Shown here piece after piece: positions 5,823 through 12,443 of a stretch of DNA of 12,443 bases. Source of the stretch: an uncultured Methanobrevibacter sp. (lineage in GTDB: Archaea > Methanobacteriota > Methanobacteria > Methanobacteriales > Methanobacteriaceae); NCBI GenBank assembly GCA_900317865.1, contig ONIK01000050.1, positions 1-12,443 of the forward strand, given 5' to 3'. The number at the start of each line of letters is the position of its first letter. The first letter of the stretch is position 1. Position numbers and translations under genes: made by a program. The notes beneath the pieces were generated by a model. That model did not search any database. It saw only the letters and a program-made list of their open reading frames with translations, and had not been told where the DNA came from.

Positions 5823-7856
5823 ATGATCGATGAAATAACTGACTATCTATTTGGACTGAAAATGACGATAATTTCTGGTATATTTCTGTTAATTGCAATA
5901 ATTTTTATGATTTTTCATATTGACACTCCAATTTATCTAAATCCGGCATGGGGAACAGTAATAATAAGCGGAATCCCTATGCTGTTACTGGCCATGACCA
6001 GACTAATCCGTGAAAAATGGATTTCATCTGCATTATTGATTGCAATTGCTATGGTTGCTTCCCTATTGATTGGAGAAATTTTTGCAGCCGGAGAAGTAGC
6101 ATGGATTATGGCATTAGGTGCTCTTTTAGAGGACTGGACTGTTGAAAGAGCTAAAAAAGGATTGAAAAATTTAATTGATTTGACTCCACAAACTGCAAGG
6201 CTGACTACAGGTGAGGAAATACCTGCAAGTGAGGTTAAACTTGGAGATAACTTAAGGATATTGCCTGGTGAGAAGATTCCTGTCGATGGACAGATTATCA
6301 AGGGTACAAGCTCAATAGATCAGTCTGTAATGACTGGTGAATCATTGCCGATAGACAAAAGCGTTGGTGATGAGGTATACTGTGGAACTACAAATATGTT
6401 TGGTGCTATAGACATCGAAGCTACAAGCTTATCTGATGATTCCTCTCTACAAAAATTAATAGATTTAGTTAAAGCGGCTGATGAAAAGCAAGCACCGACT
6501 CAAAGGATTGCAGATAAATGGGCAACATGGCTGGTTCCTGTTGCATTATTGATTGCTATTGCAGCATGGCTTGTAACTGGTAATATTGAACGTGGAGTTA
6601 CAGTTTTAGTAGTATTCTGTCCATGTGCATTAATTCTTGCTACTCCAACTGCTATTATGGCAGCTATTGGTCAGGCAACAAAATATGGTGTTTTGATTAA
6701 ATCAGGTGAAGCTCTCGAAACTTTGGGAGCTTTAAATACATTGGTATTTGATAAAACGGGTACATTGACATATGGTAATCTTGTAGTATCTGATGTAATT
6801 CCATTTGGAATGTCTGAATATGAATTGCTGTCTTTAACTGCTTCATGTGAGAGTTTAAGTGAACATCCTTTAGCTAAAGCTATTGTTTCCAAGGCTCAAA
6901 ATGAAAACATTCAAATCAGTGAAGTGGAAAACTTTGAAATGTTTCCAGGTCTTGGAGTATCCTGTGATATCCGTTCCAATAAAATCTATGCAGGAAATCT
7001 TAAATTTTTAAATGAAAATGGAATAAATGATAATGTCGATGAAGAGTTGGATAAACTTAAAAGTGAAGGTAAGGCAACAGTAATTGTGGCTCAGGACAAT
7101 AAGACTGTCGGTATTATAGCTTTATCAGATATGATTCGTGAAGATGCACCTCAAATGATTGAAGCGCTTCATGATATCAAGACTAAAACTGTTTTGCTTA
7201 CAGGTGACAATACGCAGACTGCCAATTATTTTGCAGGCAAAGTAGGAATTGGAGAAGTTCACGGTAATCTGCTTCCTGAAGAGAAACTTGAATGGATAGA
7301 AAAATACCAGCAAAACGGCGAAAATGTTTGTATGGTTGGAGACGGTGTTAATGATGCACCTGCGCTTAAGACAGCTAATGTAAGTGTTGCAATGGGATCA
7401 ATGGGCAGTGATGTAGCTATTGATGCGGCCGATATTGCGCTTTTAGGTGATGATATCTCTAAAATCCCATATCTTAAGAAACTTTCAAATTCCACCCTAT
7501 TCACAATTAAAGCCAACATTGCTATTTCAATGACAATCAATGCCTTAGCAATAATTTGTTCTGTTCTGGGGTTATTGAATCCGGTAACTGGAGCAATTGT
7601 TCACAATGCCGGGTCCTGTCTTGTTGTTTTGAATGCGGCATTTTTATATGATAGGAAATTTGATGATTCAATTAAAAAGATTGATTCACAAAATATGGAG
7701 CATAATCATTATCATATGCACAATGACGGCGAGCATTCCCATTCACATGAGGGTATTGTAATACTGGATGAAATTGAAACCGATGAAGGCGTTAAACATA
7801 TGCATGTTCATAAGCACGAAATGGCCAGAAGAAACTGTGAAGTTCATCATAACTAA
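5823..7856 (+). CDS. Heavy-metal P1B-type ATPase with His-rich C-terminal tail
   Basis: This 677-residue membrane pump uses ATP to move a soft or transition metal ion, probably outward. Visible motifs are TGES (171-174, actuator domain), CPC in the transport helix (266-268), DKTGT with the phosphorylated D310, SEHP (H348, P349, the P1B-specific nucleotide site), and GDGVNDAP (506-513). Hydrophobic helices lie before the actuator, around the CPC motif, and near the end (NALAII to HNAGSCLVVLNA). There is no N-terminal CxxC heavy-metal domain. Instead the last 53 residues contain 13 histidines, a likely cytoplasmic metal-binding tail. CPC fits Cu, Zn or Cd pumps, and the His tail leans towards Zn/Cd or Cu; the ion is not certain. 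ATG 5823 is preferred over TTG 5727 because the latter would translate promoter module 3. GAGGT (5811-5815) precedes ATG 5823. Confidence 0.9.
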   Translation: MIDEITDYLFGLKMTIISGIFLLIAIIFMIFHIDTPIYLNPAWGTVIISGIPMLLLAMTRLIREKWISSALLIAIAMVASLLIGEIFAAGEVAWIMALGALLEDWTVERAKKGLKNLIDLTPQTARLTTGEEIPASEVKLGDNLRILPGEKIPVDGQIIKGTSSIDQSVMTGESLPIDKSVGDEVYCGTTNMFGAIDIEATSLSDDSSLQKLIDLVKAADEKQAPTQRIADKWATWLVPVALLIAIAAWLVTGNIERGVTVLVVFCPCALILATPTAIMAAIGQATKYGVLIKSGEALETLGALNTLVFDKTGTLTYGNLVVSDVIPFGMSEYELLSLTASCESLSEHPLAKAIVSKAQNENIQISEVENFEMFPGLGVSCDIRSNKIYAGNLKFLNENGINDNVDEELDKLKSEGKATVIVAQDNKTVGIIALSDMIREDAPQMIEALHDIKTKTVLLTGDNTQTANYFAGKVGIGEVHGNLLPEEKLEWIEKYQQNGENVCMVGDGVNDAPALKTANVSVAMGSMGSDVAIDAADIALLGDDISKIPYLKKLSNSTLFTIKANIAISMTINALAIICSVLGLLNPVTGAIVHNAGSCLVVLNAAFLYDRKFDDSIKKIDSQNMEHNHYHMHNDGEHSHSHEGIVILDEIETDEGVKHMHVHKHEMARRNCEVHHN

Positions 7857-7863
7857 TATATAT
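7856..7863 (+). promoter_or_regulatory. Candidate TATA box of the hisG-like gene
   Basis: ATATATAT lies about 33-40 bases before ATG 7896, beginning at the ATPase stop codon. This suggests the gene has its own promoter and is not simply read through from the ATPase. Confidence 0.4.
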
Positions 7864-7895
7864 CTGAAAATATTAACATTATTGTAGGTTATATT

Positions 7896-8885
7896 ATGAA
7901 TGAAAAAATAATATTGGGACTTCCAAAGGGAAGTTTAAATAATGTAAAAAGAGGTAATACCCATCAATTGTTTGTTGATGCAGGTTATGAAGTTAAAGGG
8001 TATGAACCTGGTGATGAATCTTACGAAATTATCATTTCAAATGATGAAGACATTGTTGCTTATTTAACTCGTCCGCAATCCACTCCTGTTGAATTGAATC
8101 GTGGAATGGTTGATATAGCTATTGTTGGTGAAGATTGGGTAAGGGAAGAGTCCGTTTTAAGAGAAACAAATACTATTAAAATAGGTGATTTGGATTATGG
8201 AAAGACCCGTCTGATAGTTGCAGTTCCAAATGATTCACCATATAATAGTTTGTCAGATTTATTTGAAGCAAATAAAGATAGAAAAACTCCTATTTTATGT
8301 TTTACCGAATATCCGAATTTAACAAGAAAGCATATTATGGAAAATGAAGTTTATCAGGAAATCTATGGTGATGCAGTACCATTTGTACAGGTCAGAGGTT
8401 TGACTGATGGAGACAATGAGATGGTGCAGGTTATCAATTCGGACGGTGCTACTGAGGTATATATTGCAAAAGGTGCTGATTTGATTGTTGACAATACTCA
8501 AACAGGCAGCAGTTTAAAGAAAGCAGGTTTAAAAGAAATTGAAACTATAATGCACTCTTCAGCAGGTCTTTATGCAGGTGTAAGCTGTACTGGTGAAAAA
8601 CTTGAAAAGGCTAAAATGATTTATGAACAACTGCTTGGGGCCATTACAGCAAAGAAATATTTCGATGTCAAATTTAATATTGCCAACAGTAAAATTGAGG
8701 AAGTTTCCAGCTATTTGATTGAGAATAAACTTTGTGCTGATGAGCCTACTTTAACTCAGGGGTCTGATTTTTCACAGATCAATGTACTGATTCCTAAGGC
8801 AAAATTCCCTGAAATGGTGGATGCTATTAAAGGATTTGATGCAACTTCCATTATTAGAAATGATTTAAAACAGCTCATTGAATAA
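7896..8885 (+). CDS. hisG: ATP phosphoribosyltransferase (HisG-like)
   Basis: HisG joins ATP and PRPP to give phosphoribosyl-ATP, the first step of histidine synthesis, in the cytoplasm. The 329-residue length is somewhat above the usual long-form HisG (about 280-300), which carries a C-terminal ACT-like regulatory domain for histidine feedback. Evidence includes LGLPKGSL near the N-terminus, TRPQ at 58-61 followed by GMVDIAIVGEDWV, and a PRPP-binding loop DNTQTGSSL at 199-207. The remaining C-terminal ~90 residues fit the HisG_C regulatory domain. The N-terminal ~90 residues are more divergent than standard HisG, so a paralogue with another role is possible. No other his gene is seen nearby. 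A TATA element overlaps the ATPase stop, and GTAGGTTAT precedes the ATG at 7896. Confidence 0.78.
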   Translation: MNEKIILGLPKGSLNNVKRGNTHQLFVDAGYEVKGYEPGDESYEIIISNDEDIVAYLTRPQSTPVELNRGMVDIAIVGEDWVREESVLRETNTIKIGDLDYGKTRLIVAVPNDSPYNSLSDLFEANKDRKTPILCFTEYPNLTRKHIMENEVYQEIYGDAVPFVQVRGLTDGDNEMVQVINSDGATEVYIAKGADLIVDNTQTGSSLKKAGLKEIETIMHSSAGLYAGVSCTGEKLEKAKMIYEQLLGAITAKKYFDVKFNIANSKIEEVSSYLIENKLCADEPTLTQGSDFSQINVLIPKAKFPEMVDAIKGFDATSIIRNDLKQLIE

Positions 8886-8889
8886 TCAT

Positions 8890-8910
8890 TTCTCTTTTTT
8901 ACTTTTTTTT
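8890..8910 (+). terminator. T-rich terminator after the hisG-like gene
   Basis: Two T-runs (TTTTTT at about 8894-8899 and TTTTTTTT at about 8903-8910) follow the stop without a hairpin, a plausible archaeal T-run terminator. Confidence 0.4.
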
Positions 8911-8962
8911 AATTATTATTCATTATTTTTTTTGTATTTTTTAATTTATCATTATTTATCAT

Positions 8963-8977
8963 TACCTTTATAAGGTA
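8963..8977 (+). promoter_or_regulatory. Palindromic candidate operator of the CBS regulator gene
   Basis: TACCTT and AAGGTA form perfect 6-bp arms around TAT. The site ends six bases before the TATA box at 8984-8992, so a bound regulator could block or assist TBP/TFB. Autoregulation by the downstream HTH protein is an inference. Confidence 0.45.
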
Positions 8978-8983
8978 TGCTTG

Positions 8984-8992
8984 ATATAAATA
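8984..8992 (+). promoter_or_regulatory. TATA box of the CBS regulator operon
   Basis: ATATAAATA lies 32-40 bases before ATG 9024, and GGGGA (9012-9016) provides the ribosome binding site seven bases before the start. Confidence 0.55.
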
Positions 8993-9023
8993 AATATACT
9001 AGTTAATAGTTGGGGATAAAAAC

Positions 9024-9926
9024 ATGTTAACGTCTGTACAAAAGGAAATATTGCAAACACTAATAAACCTATACCAGTCTTCAGACGGGAAATCTATCAA
9101 GGGAGAAGACATTGCTGAAGTCATGAATAGAAATCCGGGAACTATTCGTAATCAGATGCAGTCACTTAGAAGTCTAAGTTTGGTAAAAGGAGTACCTGGT
9201 CCTAGAGGTGGATATAAACCAACAATCGAAGCATATCATGCTTTAAATATTTCAATATCAGAAAAAGAAGCAAAAGTTCCAATATATCGTGGAGATGAAC
9301 GATTAGAAGATATTTCTGTTGCAAGAATTGAATTCACTTCTGTACCCCAACAAGAAGAATGTGAAGCAGCCATTAAAGTCCTTGGAAGTATAAAAGATTT
9401 AAGTCTTGGAGATATAATAAAGATAGGTCCAACTCCCGTAAATAATTTGGGAATTATGGGTAAAGTTGTTGGAAGGGATGATATGGACAATATTTTGCTT
9501 GTGGATACATCTACAATAAGAAGCATTCCAAAGCAAAGTGTAGGAGATATTGCAAGTAAAAATGTAATTTCCTTAAAAGTCGATTGTAGTTTAAAAGAGG
9601 CTGCAAAAATATTCACTGAAAATAAAATTGATGGTGCACCTGTTGTAAAAGATGGTAAGGTAGTTGGTGTATTTACTCTTACTGATTTTGTGCATGCTTT
9701 TGCTGATGATAAGGAAGACATTACTGTTGGAGATTTAATGTCAACAAAGGTAATTATTGTAAATGAAGACTTAAAAATTGCAAAAGCAATTGAAATATTA
9801 TTTAAAAAATCTATTTCAAGATTAATAATAGCGGATAAAGATAATAACCTGCTGGGAATTGTAACAAGAACTGATTTGATTAATTCCATAACTAATTTTG
9901 AAGAATTCCCAATTTTTACTAATTAA
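9024..9926 (+). CDS. HTH transcriptional regulator with two CBS domains
   Basis: This 300-residue protein has an N-terminal winged helix-turn-helix (about 1-75, including a DIAEVMNRNPGTIRNQMQSLRSL helix pair and a PRGGYKPT wing). A linker domain (about 76-170) follows. The C-terminus has two CBS domains: about 175-232 (KVDCSLKEAAKIF through VVGVFTLTDF) and about 237-295 (VNEDLKIAKAIEIL through LLGIVTRTDL). CBS pairs usually bind adenine nucleotides or S-adenosylmethionine, so this is probably an energy- or nucleotide-responsive DNA-binding regulator. It fits the archaeal group of HTH regulators with C-terminal CBS domains (COG2524, from memory). The target genes are unknown. It has its own TATA box and a palindrome just upstream, compatible with autoregulation. 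The deoxyhypusine synthase start lies ten bases after the stop, so the two are probably cotranscribed. Confidence 0.88.
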   Translation: MLTSVQKEILQTLINLYQSSDGKSIKGEDIAEVMNRNPGTIRNQMQSLRSLSLVKGVPGPRGGYKPTIEAYHALNISISEKEAKVPIYRGDERLEDISVARIEFTSVPQQEECEAAIKVLGSIKDLSLGDIIKIGPTPVNNLGIMGKVVGRDDMDNILLVDTSTIRSIPKQSVGDIASKNVISLKVDCSLKEAAKIFTENKIDGAPVVKDGKVVGVFTLTDFVHAFADDKEDITVGDLMSTKVIIVNEDLKIAKAIEILFKKSISRLIIADKDNNLLGIVTRTDLINSITNFEEFPIFTN

Positions 9927-9936
9927 GTGTGATTTA

Positions 9937-10854
9937 ATGGATAAAGTTAAGCAATTAGAGATAAAAGCAGATATGAAAGTATCTGAATTAATGGAGCAAT
10001 TTGACAAATCCGGAGTTTTAGGCTCAGGTAGGGTGGCAAGAGCATCCAACATATTATGTGATATGATTAAAGATGATGAAATGAATGTTTTCATGAGCCT
10101 TGGAGGGCCGCTGATTCCTGGAGGAATGAGAAATATCGTAACCAATATGGTGCGTGAAAAGCATGTTAACTTAATCATTTCAAGCGGAGCCAATATTACC
10201 CATGATTTGCTTGAAGCATTCGGAGGAAATCATTTTCGTGATGAAGGACGTGATGATGAGGATTTAAATGCTGATGGTATAGGAAGAATTGCTGATATTA
10301 ATGTCGGATCTGATGATTTTACAATATTTGAAAGTGAAATAATTAAGATATTTGAAGATATTTGTTCACGCAAGCCTAAAATATCAATTCAGGAGCTATT
10401 ATATGAAGTGGGTTTGCTTATTGATGATGAAAATTCATTTGTAGCAACAGCAGCTCGCATGAAGACACCTATTTTTGCTCCTGGTTTAATTGACAGCATG
10501 TTCGGATTGCAGTTATGGATGTTTTCACAGGATCATGATTTTACAGTTGATGCTGTGGCAGATATGCATTACTTGTCTGATATTGTCTTTAACAGTGAAA
10601 AGATTGGAGGAATACTTTTAGGAGGAGGTTTAACCAAGCATTATACTTTAGCTTCTACATTGCTTATCGGTGGACTTGATTCTGCAATTCAAATAACCAT
10701 GGATAGACCAGAAGCAGGCAGTTTAAGCGGAGCACCTCTGCAGGAGGCAAAATCCTGGTCCAAAGCCAAATGTGAATCCACTCTTGAAACTGTAATAGGT
10801 GATGTTACTGTAATATTTCCATTAATCTATGCCGGTGTTTTAGATAAACTTTAG
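9937..10854 (+). CDS. dys: Deoxyhypusine synthase
   Basis: The enzyme transfers the aminobutyl group of spermidine to one lysine of translation factor aIF5A, using NAD, as the first step of hypusine formation. Family features are the NAD/substrate segments SLGGPLIPGGMRN and SSGANITHDLLEAFGG, and the active-site motif GGGLTKH with K234, the lysine that forms the enzyme-substrate imine in characterised homologues. The tail SGAPLQEAKSWSK to VTVIFPLI is also typical. At 305 residues it has the normal archaeal length. An upstream in-frame TTG at 9898 would overlap the regulator gene. ATG 9937 is chosen because GTGTGAT lies just ahead of it and the downstream sequence starts the family homology. 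It overlaps nothing, lies ten bases after the CBS regulator, and is followed immediately by a membrane protein gene. Confidence 0.92.
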   Translation: MDKVKQLEIKADMKVSELMEQFDKSGVLGSGRVARASNILCDMIKDDEMNVFMSLGGPLIPGGMRNIVTNMVREKHVNLIISSGANITHDLLEAFGGNHFRDEGRDDEDLNADGIGRIADINVGSDDFTIFESEIIKIFEDICSRKPKISIQELLYEVGLLIDDENSFVATAARMKTPIFAPGLIDSMFGLQLWMFSQDHDFTVDAVADMHYLSDIVFNSEKIGGILLGGGLTKHYTLASTLLIGGLDSAIQITMDRPEAGSLSGAPLQEAKSWSKAKCESTLETVIGDVTVIFPLIYAGVLDKL

Positions 10855-10863
10855 GTGTTTAAA

Positions 10864-11388
10864 TTGAATTATTTCGTTTTAGGTTTACTTTATATTCTTT
10901 CAGGATTTTTCATGAAATTATCCGATGATTCATATGATGAAAATGATAATTTATATCTGGCTATTGTTTTTGGAATATTGTGTGCGCTGGCATCAGGAAT
11001 AGCTACTGTTTTTAATGCTGATGCAGCATATGTATTTTTTGGAATATTAATCGGAAATCTTCTTGCTTTTAAAATTGATGGTATTCATCATGTAATCACC
11101 GTAGTAATTTTTGTTTTAATCTGTTTAATTTGCGGAATACCTCATTTAAGTTTGGTGATTTTGCTTATAACAATTTTGGCGGCATTAAGTGATGAAATTG
11201 GTCATGAACTAATATATAATGTCACTGACAACAAGTTTATCCTATCATTTTTTGAGTATAGGTTTGTAATGAAAATAGTAATATTTTTATTAGCATTCTG
11301 TGGTGTTTTATCATATTGGACATTTCTATTCTTTATTTTATTTGAATTGTCTTATGTGGCGGCTGGTTTAGTGTTAAAAAAAGATTAA
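10864..11388 (+). CDS. Multi-pass membrane protein of unknown function
   Basis: This protein of 174 residues is very hydrophobic, with about five or six predicted membrane segments covering most of its length. The polar stretches between them include SDDSYDENDN after the first helix and LSDEIGHELIYNVTDN in the middle. There is no recognised enzyme motif and no signal peptide cleavage pattern. The start is uncertain. GTG 10855 follows the deoxyhypusine synthase stop at once, but the bases AGGTG (10853-10857) look like the ribosome binding site for TTG at 10864, six bases further on, which I prefer (MNYFVLGLL). It is the last gene of the regulator/deoxyhypusine synthase operon. I do not recognise the family; small-molecule transport or an envelope role are guesses I do not make further. 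Confidence 0.75.
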   Translation: MNYFVLGLLYILSGFFMKLSDDSYDENDNLYLAIVFGILCALASGIATVFNADAAYVFFGILIGNLLAFKIDGIHHVITVVIFVLICLICGIPHLSLVILLITILAALSDEIGHELIYNVTDNKFILSFFEYRFVMKIVIFLLAFCGVLSYWTFLFFILFELSYVAAGLVLKKD

Positions 11389-11413
11389 AAAAGGAAAATA
11401 ATTAATTTTCCTT
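11378..11413. terminator. Hairpin between convergent genes, acting mainly for the minus strand
   Basis: AAGGAAAAT (11391-11399) pairs perfectly with ATTTTCCTT (11405-11413) around a five-base loop. On the minus strand the hairpin is followed by a T-rich stretch (the complement of the A-rich 11376-11390), typical of an intrinsic-type terminator for the DUF5654 gene. On the plus strand the following T content is weaker. Confidence 0.65.
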
Positions 11414-11414
11414 C

Positions 11415-11660
11415 TTAGTTTTCTAAATCAATTCCCATTCTTGCAGCAACTCTTGCTAAAAGCACAGTTACAATAACTGCAATAATGGTAACGACAATAG
11501 CATATGTAAATAAGCTGGATAATGCACTTCCAGTACCGACATATGTTTCAATTAATTTTTGGATAGCTCCATTCCATGCTAAACCTGCAACGAATGCAAA
11601 AGCAGTAGTAATTAAACCTAAAATGGTTTCCATAATTAATTTTGCCACTTCAGATGCCAT
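11415..11660 (-). CDS. DUF5654 family small membrane protein
   Basis: This 81-residue protein has two hydrophobic helices: about residues 10-30 (METILGLITTAFAFVAGLAW) and about 48-70 (FTYAIVVTIIAVIVTVLLARV). They are joined by a polar loop containing WNGAIQKLIETYVG. This pattern, an AFAFVAGLAWN-A-I segment followed by a YAIVVTIIAV-type helix, matches the archaeal/bacterial DUF5654 family from memory; its function is unknown. The start is firmly placed by a strong GGGAGGAAA ribosome binding site (minus strand, 11666-11674). A long TATA-like region lies at about 11711-11729. The gene seems monocistronic. It converges on the membrane protein gene at 10864-11388 with a hairpin between them. Confidence 0.8.
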   Translation of the reverse strand: MASEVAKLIMETILGLITTAFAFVAGLAWNGAIQKLIETYVGTGSALSSLFTYAIVVTIIAVIVTVLLARVAARMGIDLEN

Positions 11661-11665
11661 GCAAA

Positions 11666-11674
11666 TTTCCTCCC
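11666..11674 (-). promoter_or_regulatory. Strong ribosome binding site of the DUF5654 gene
   Basis: GGGAGGAAA on the minus strand, five bases before ATG 11660, is the best Shine-Dalgarno match seen in the window and suggests strong translation. Confidence 0.7.
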
Positions 11675-11710
11675 TTTAAATTTATTTTTGTTCATTAGCT
11701 AAGTAGAACA

Positions 11711-11729
11711 TATTATATTTTATATTTAA
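11711..11729 (-). promoter_or_regulatory. TATA region of the DUF5654 gene
   Basis: The minus strand here is a continuous A/T stretch of the AAATATAAAATATAAT type, 50-70 bases before the start codon. The exact TATA box within it cannot be chosen. Confidence 0.45.
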
Positions 11730-11759
11730 TCATTAAAATAGTTTTAGTTAATTTTAACA

Positions 11760-12398
11760 TTATTTGAGTAAATTTTCACAGGCGATTTTAGGGTTATCTG
11801 CCTCGTAAATGCTTCTTCCAACGATTATTGCATTGGATATTTCTAAAGTTTTTTTAGCATCTCCTCCCTGTTTTCCAACTCCAGGAGATATTATGTATGC
11901 ATCCTTTCCCACAATATTTCTAATGTCCTGCAATCGATCAAGGCGTGTTGCCGGAGCTACATAGTTGCTTATTCCCATTTCAACTCCCATTTTTGCGATT
12001 TCATCTGCAGCTGATTGCAGAAACTTTTTAGCTCCAGGATGTGACATTTCCGTCAGTAAAAATAATTCTTTTTCATATTTGTCTGCAACATCAAGACATG
12101 CCTGGACACTGTCCGGACCTACAAATCCATGACAGATTATTGCATCTGCTCCTGCTTTAAATGTCTCTTCACAGATTTTTTCATTTGTCGCGTCAATGTC
12201 GGCTACTTTAAAGTCGCATATTACTTTAAAGTCAAATATATCTTTTAATTTTCTGATTATTTCAAGACCCTCTGCAAGTGCTAAAGGATAACCGATTTTA
12301 ATGGTATCTATATTGTCTTTTACTTTTTCACAGATGTCTATTGCTTCTTTTTCGCTTCCCACATCCAATGCTAAAATCAAATTGTTTTTAATGTTCAT
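11760..12398 (-). CDS. pyrF: Orotidine-5'-phosphate decarboxylase
   Basis: The enzyme removes CO2 from OMP to give UMP, the last step of UMP synthesis, as a cytoplasmic dimer in its family. Counting from ATG 12398 (212 residues), the key residues are D12 (LILALD), K34 (TIKIGYP), and the catalytic charged network D62-K64-D67 in DFKVADIDATN. The motif SPGVGKQGGD and the phosphate-binding segment IIVGRSIY near the end are also present. The length is normal or slightly short compared with the roughly 228-residue methanobacterial enzyme, with no C-terminal extension. The frame stays open to TTG 12440 and the window edge, but the extra residues are an Asn/Lys-rich stretch (NNLNNNNKYKN) and look like untranslated AT-rich DNA, so ATG 12398 is preferred. 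No clear ribosome binding site is seen. The upstream promoter is mostly outside the window. Confidence 0.92.
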   Translation of the reverse strand: MNIKNNLILALDVGSEKEAIDICEKVKDNIDTIKIGYPLALAEGLEIIRKLKDIFDFKVICDFKVADIDATNEKICEETFKAGADAIICHGFVGPDSVQACLDVADKYEKELFLLTEMSHPGAKKFLQSAADEIAKMGVEMGISNYVAPATRLDRLQDIRNIVGKDAYIISPGVGKQGGDAKKTLEISNAIIVGRSIYEADNPKIACENLLK

Positions 12399-12443
12399 GT
12401 TTTTATATTTGTTGTTATTGTTTAAATTATTTTTTTTCAAAAT

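Noticed and set aside
5933..6301. 122-codon minus-strand frame inside the ATPase gene
   Set aside because: It is antisense to the conserved actuator region of the P1B ATPase, with no ribosome binding site or family match.
9236..9889. 217-codon minus-strand frame inside the CBS regulator gene
   Set aside because: It is antisense to a clear gene with good domains, has no own start signals, and its translation shows no domain pattern. It is a shadow of low-stop codon usage.
11485..11679. 64-codon plus-strand frame opposite DUF5654
   Set aside because: The minus-strand gene has a strong ribosome binding site and a clear two-helix pattern. The plus frame has neither.
12399..12440. Asn/Lys-rich N-terminal extension of PyrF
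   Set aside because: It would start at a TTG in AT-rich DNA without a ribosome binding site. The family-like start is at ATG 12398.

Overview
The window looks like chromosomal DNA from a methanogenic archaeon of the order Methanobacteriales, most likely Methanobrevibacter or a close relative. This is an inference. The supporting signs are very AT-rich DNA, archaeal TATA boxes about 25 to 35 bases ahead of tRNA and protein starts, GGTGA-type ribosome binding sites, a tRNA gene without an encoded CCA end, and archaeal families (DUF371, deoxyhypusine synthase, DUF5654, a HTH-CBS regulator, and a methanogen-type radical SAM/SPASM enzyme). No transposase, integrase, phage gene or CRISPR array is visible.

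Layout. Positions 1-1390 hold the 3' part of a TPR-repeat gene, a DUF371 gene and tRNA-Leu(GAG). Positions 1440-3614 carry galU (UDP-glucose synthesis), a hairpin terminator, and an aldo/keto reductase fused to a two-cluster ferredoxin-like tail. Convergent to the latter is an unannotated 46-codon gene on the minus strand (3627-3767). Positions 3870-5495 are a compact unit: a 69-residue CxxC/CxxC peptide gene, an overlapping radical SAM/SPASM enzyme, a second tiny four-cysteine peptide gene, and a hairpin terminator. This resembles a peptide-modification (RiPP-like) locus.

Positions 5540-5822 are the most unusual stretch. A 45-bp promoter-like module, a TATA box flanked on each side by the box AGTAATACT, occurs three times. 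One extra box and one degenerate box also lie there. The array sits directly in front of a heavy-metal P1B-type ATPase with a histidine-rich C-terminal tail, and reads as a multi-operator, probably metal- or stress-controlled promoter. The array also shows that the ATPase most likely starts at 5823, not at the upstream TTG at 5727.

Positions 7896-8885 encode a stand-alone HisG-like ATP phosphoribosyltransferase. Positions 9024-11388 form a probable operon: HTH-CBS regulator, deoxyhypusine synthase (eIF5A/aIF5A modification) and an unidentified multi-pass membrane protein. A hairpin at 11391-11413 separates this operon from two minus-strand genes, DUF5654 (small membrane protein) and pyrF (orotidine-5'-phosphate decarboxylase), the last of which reaches almost to the window edge.

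Most of the window is ordinary core metabolism. The accessory parts of interest are the radical SAM/Cys-peptide cluster, the triplicated operator-promoter array of the metal ATPase, and the small minus-strand gene.
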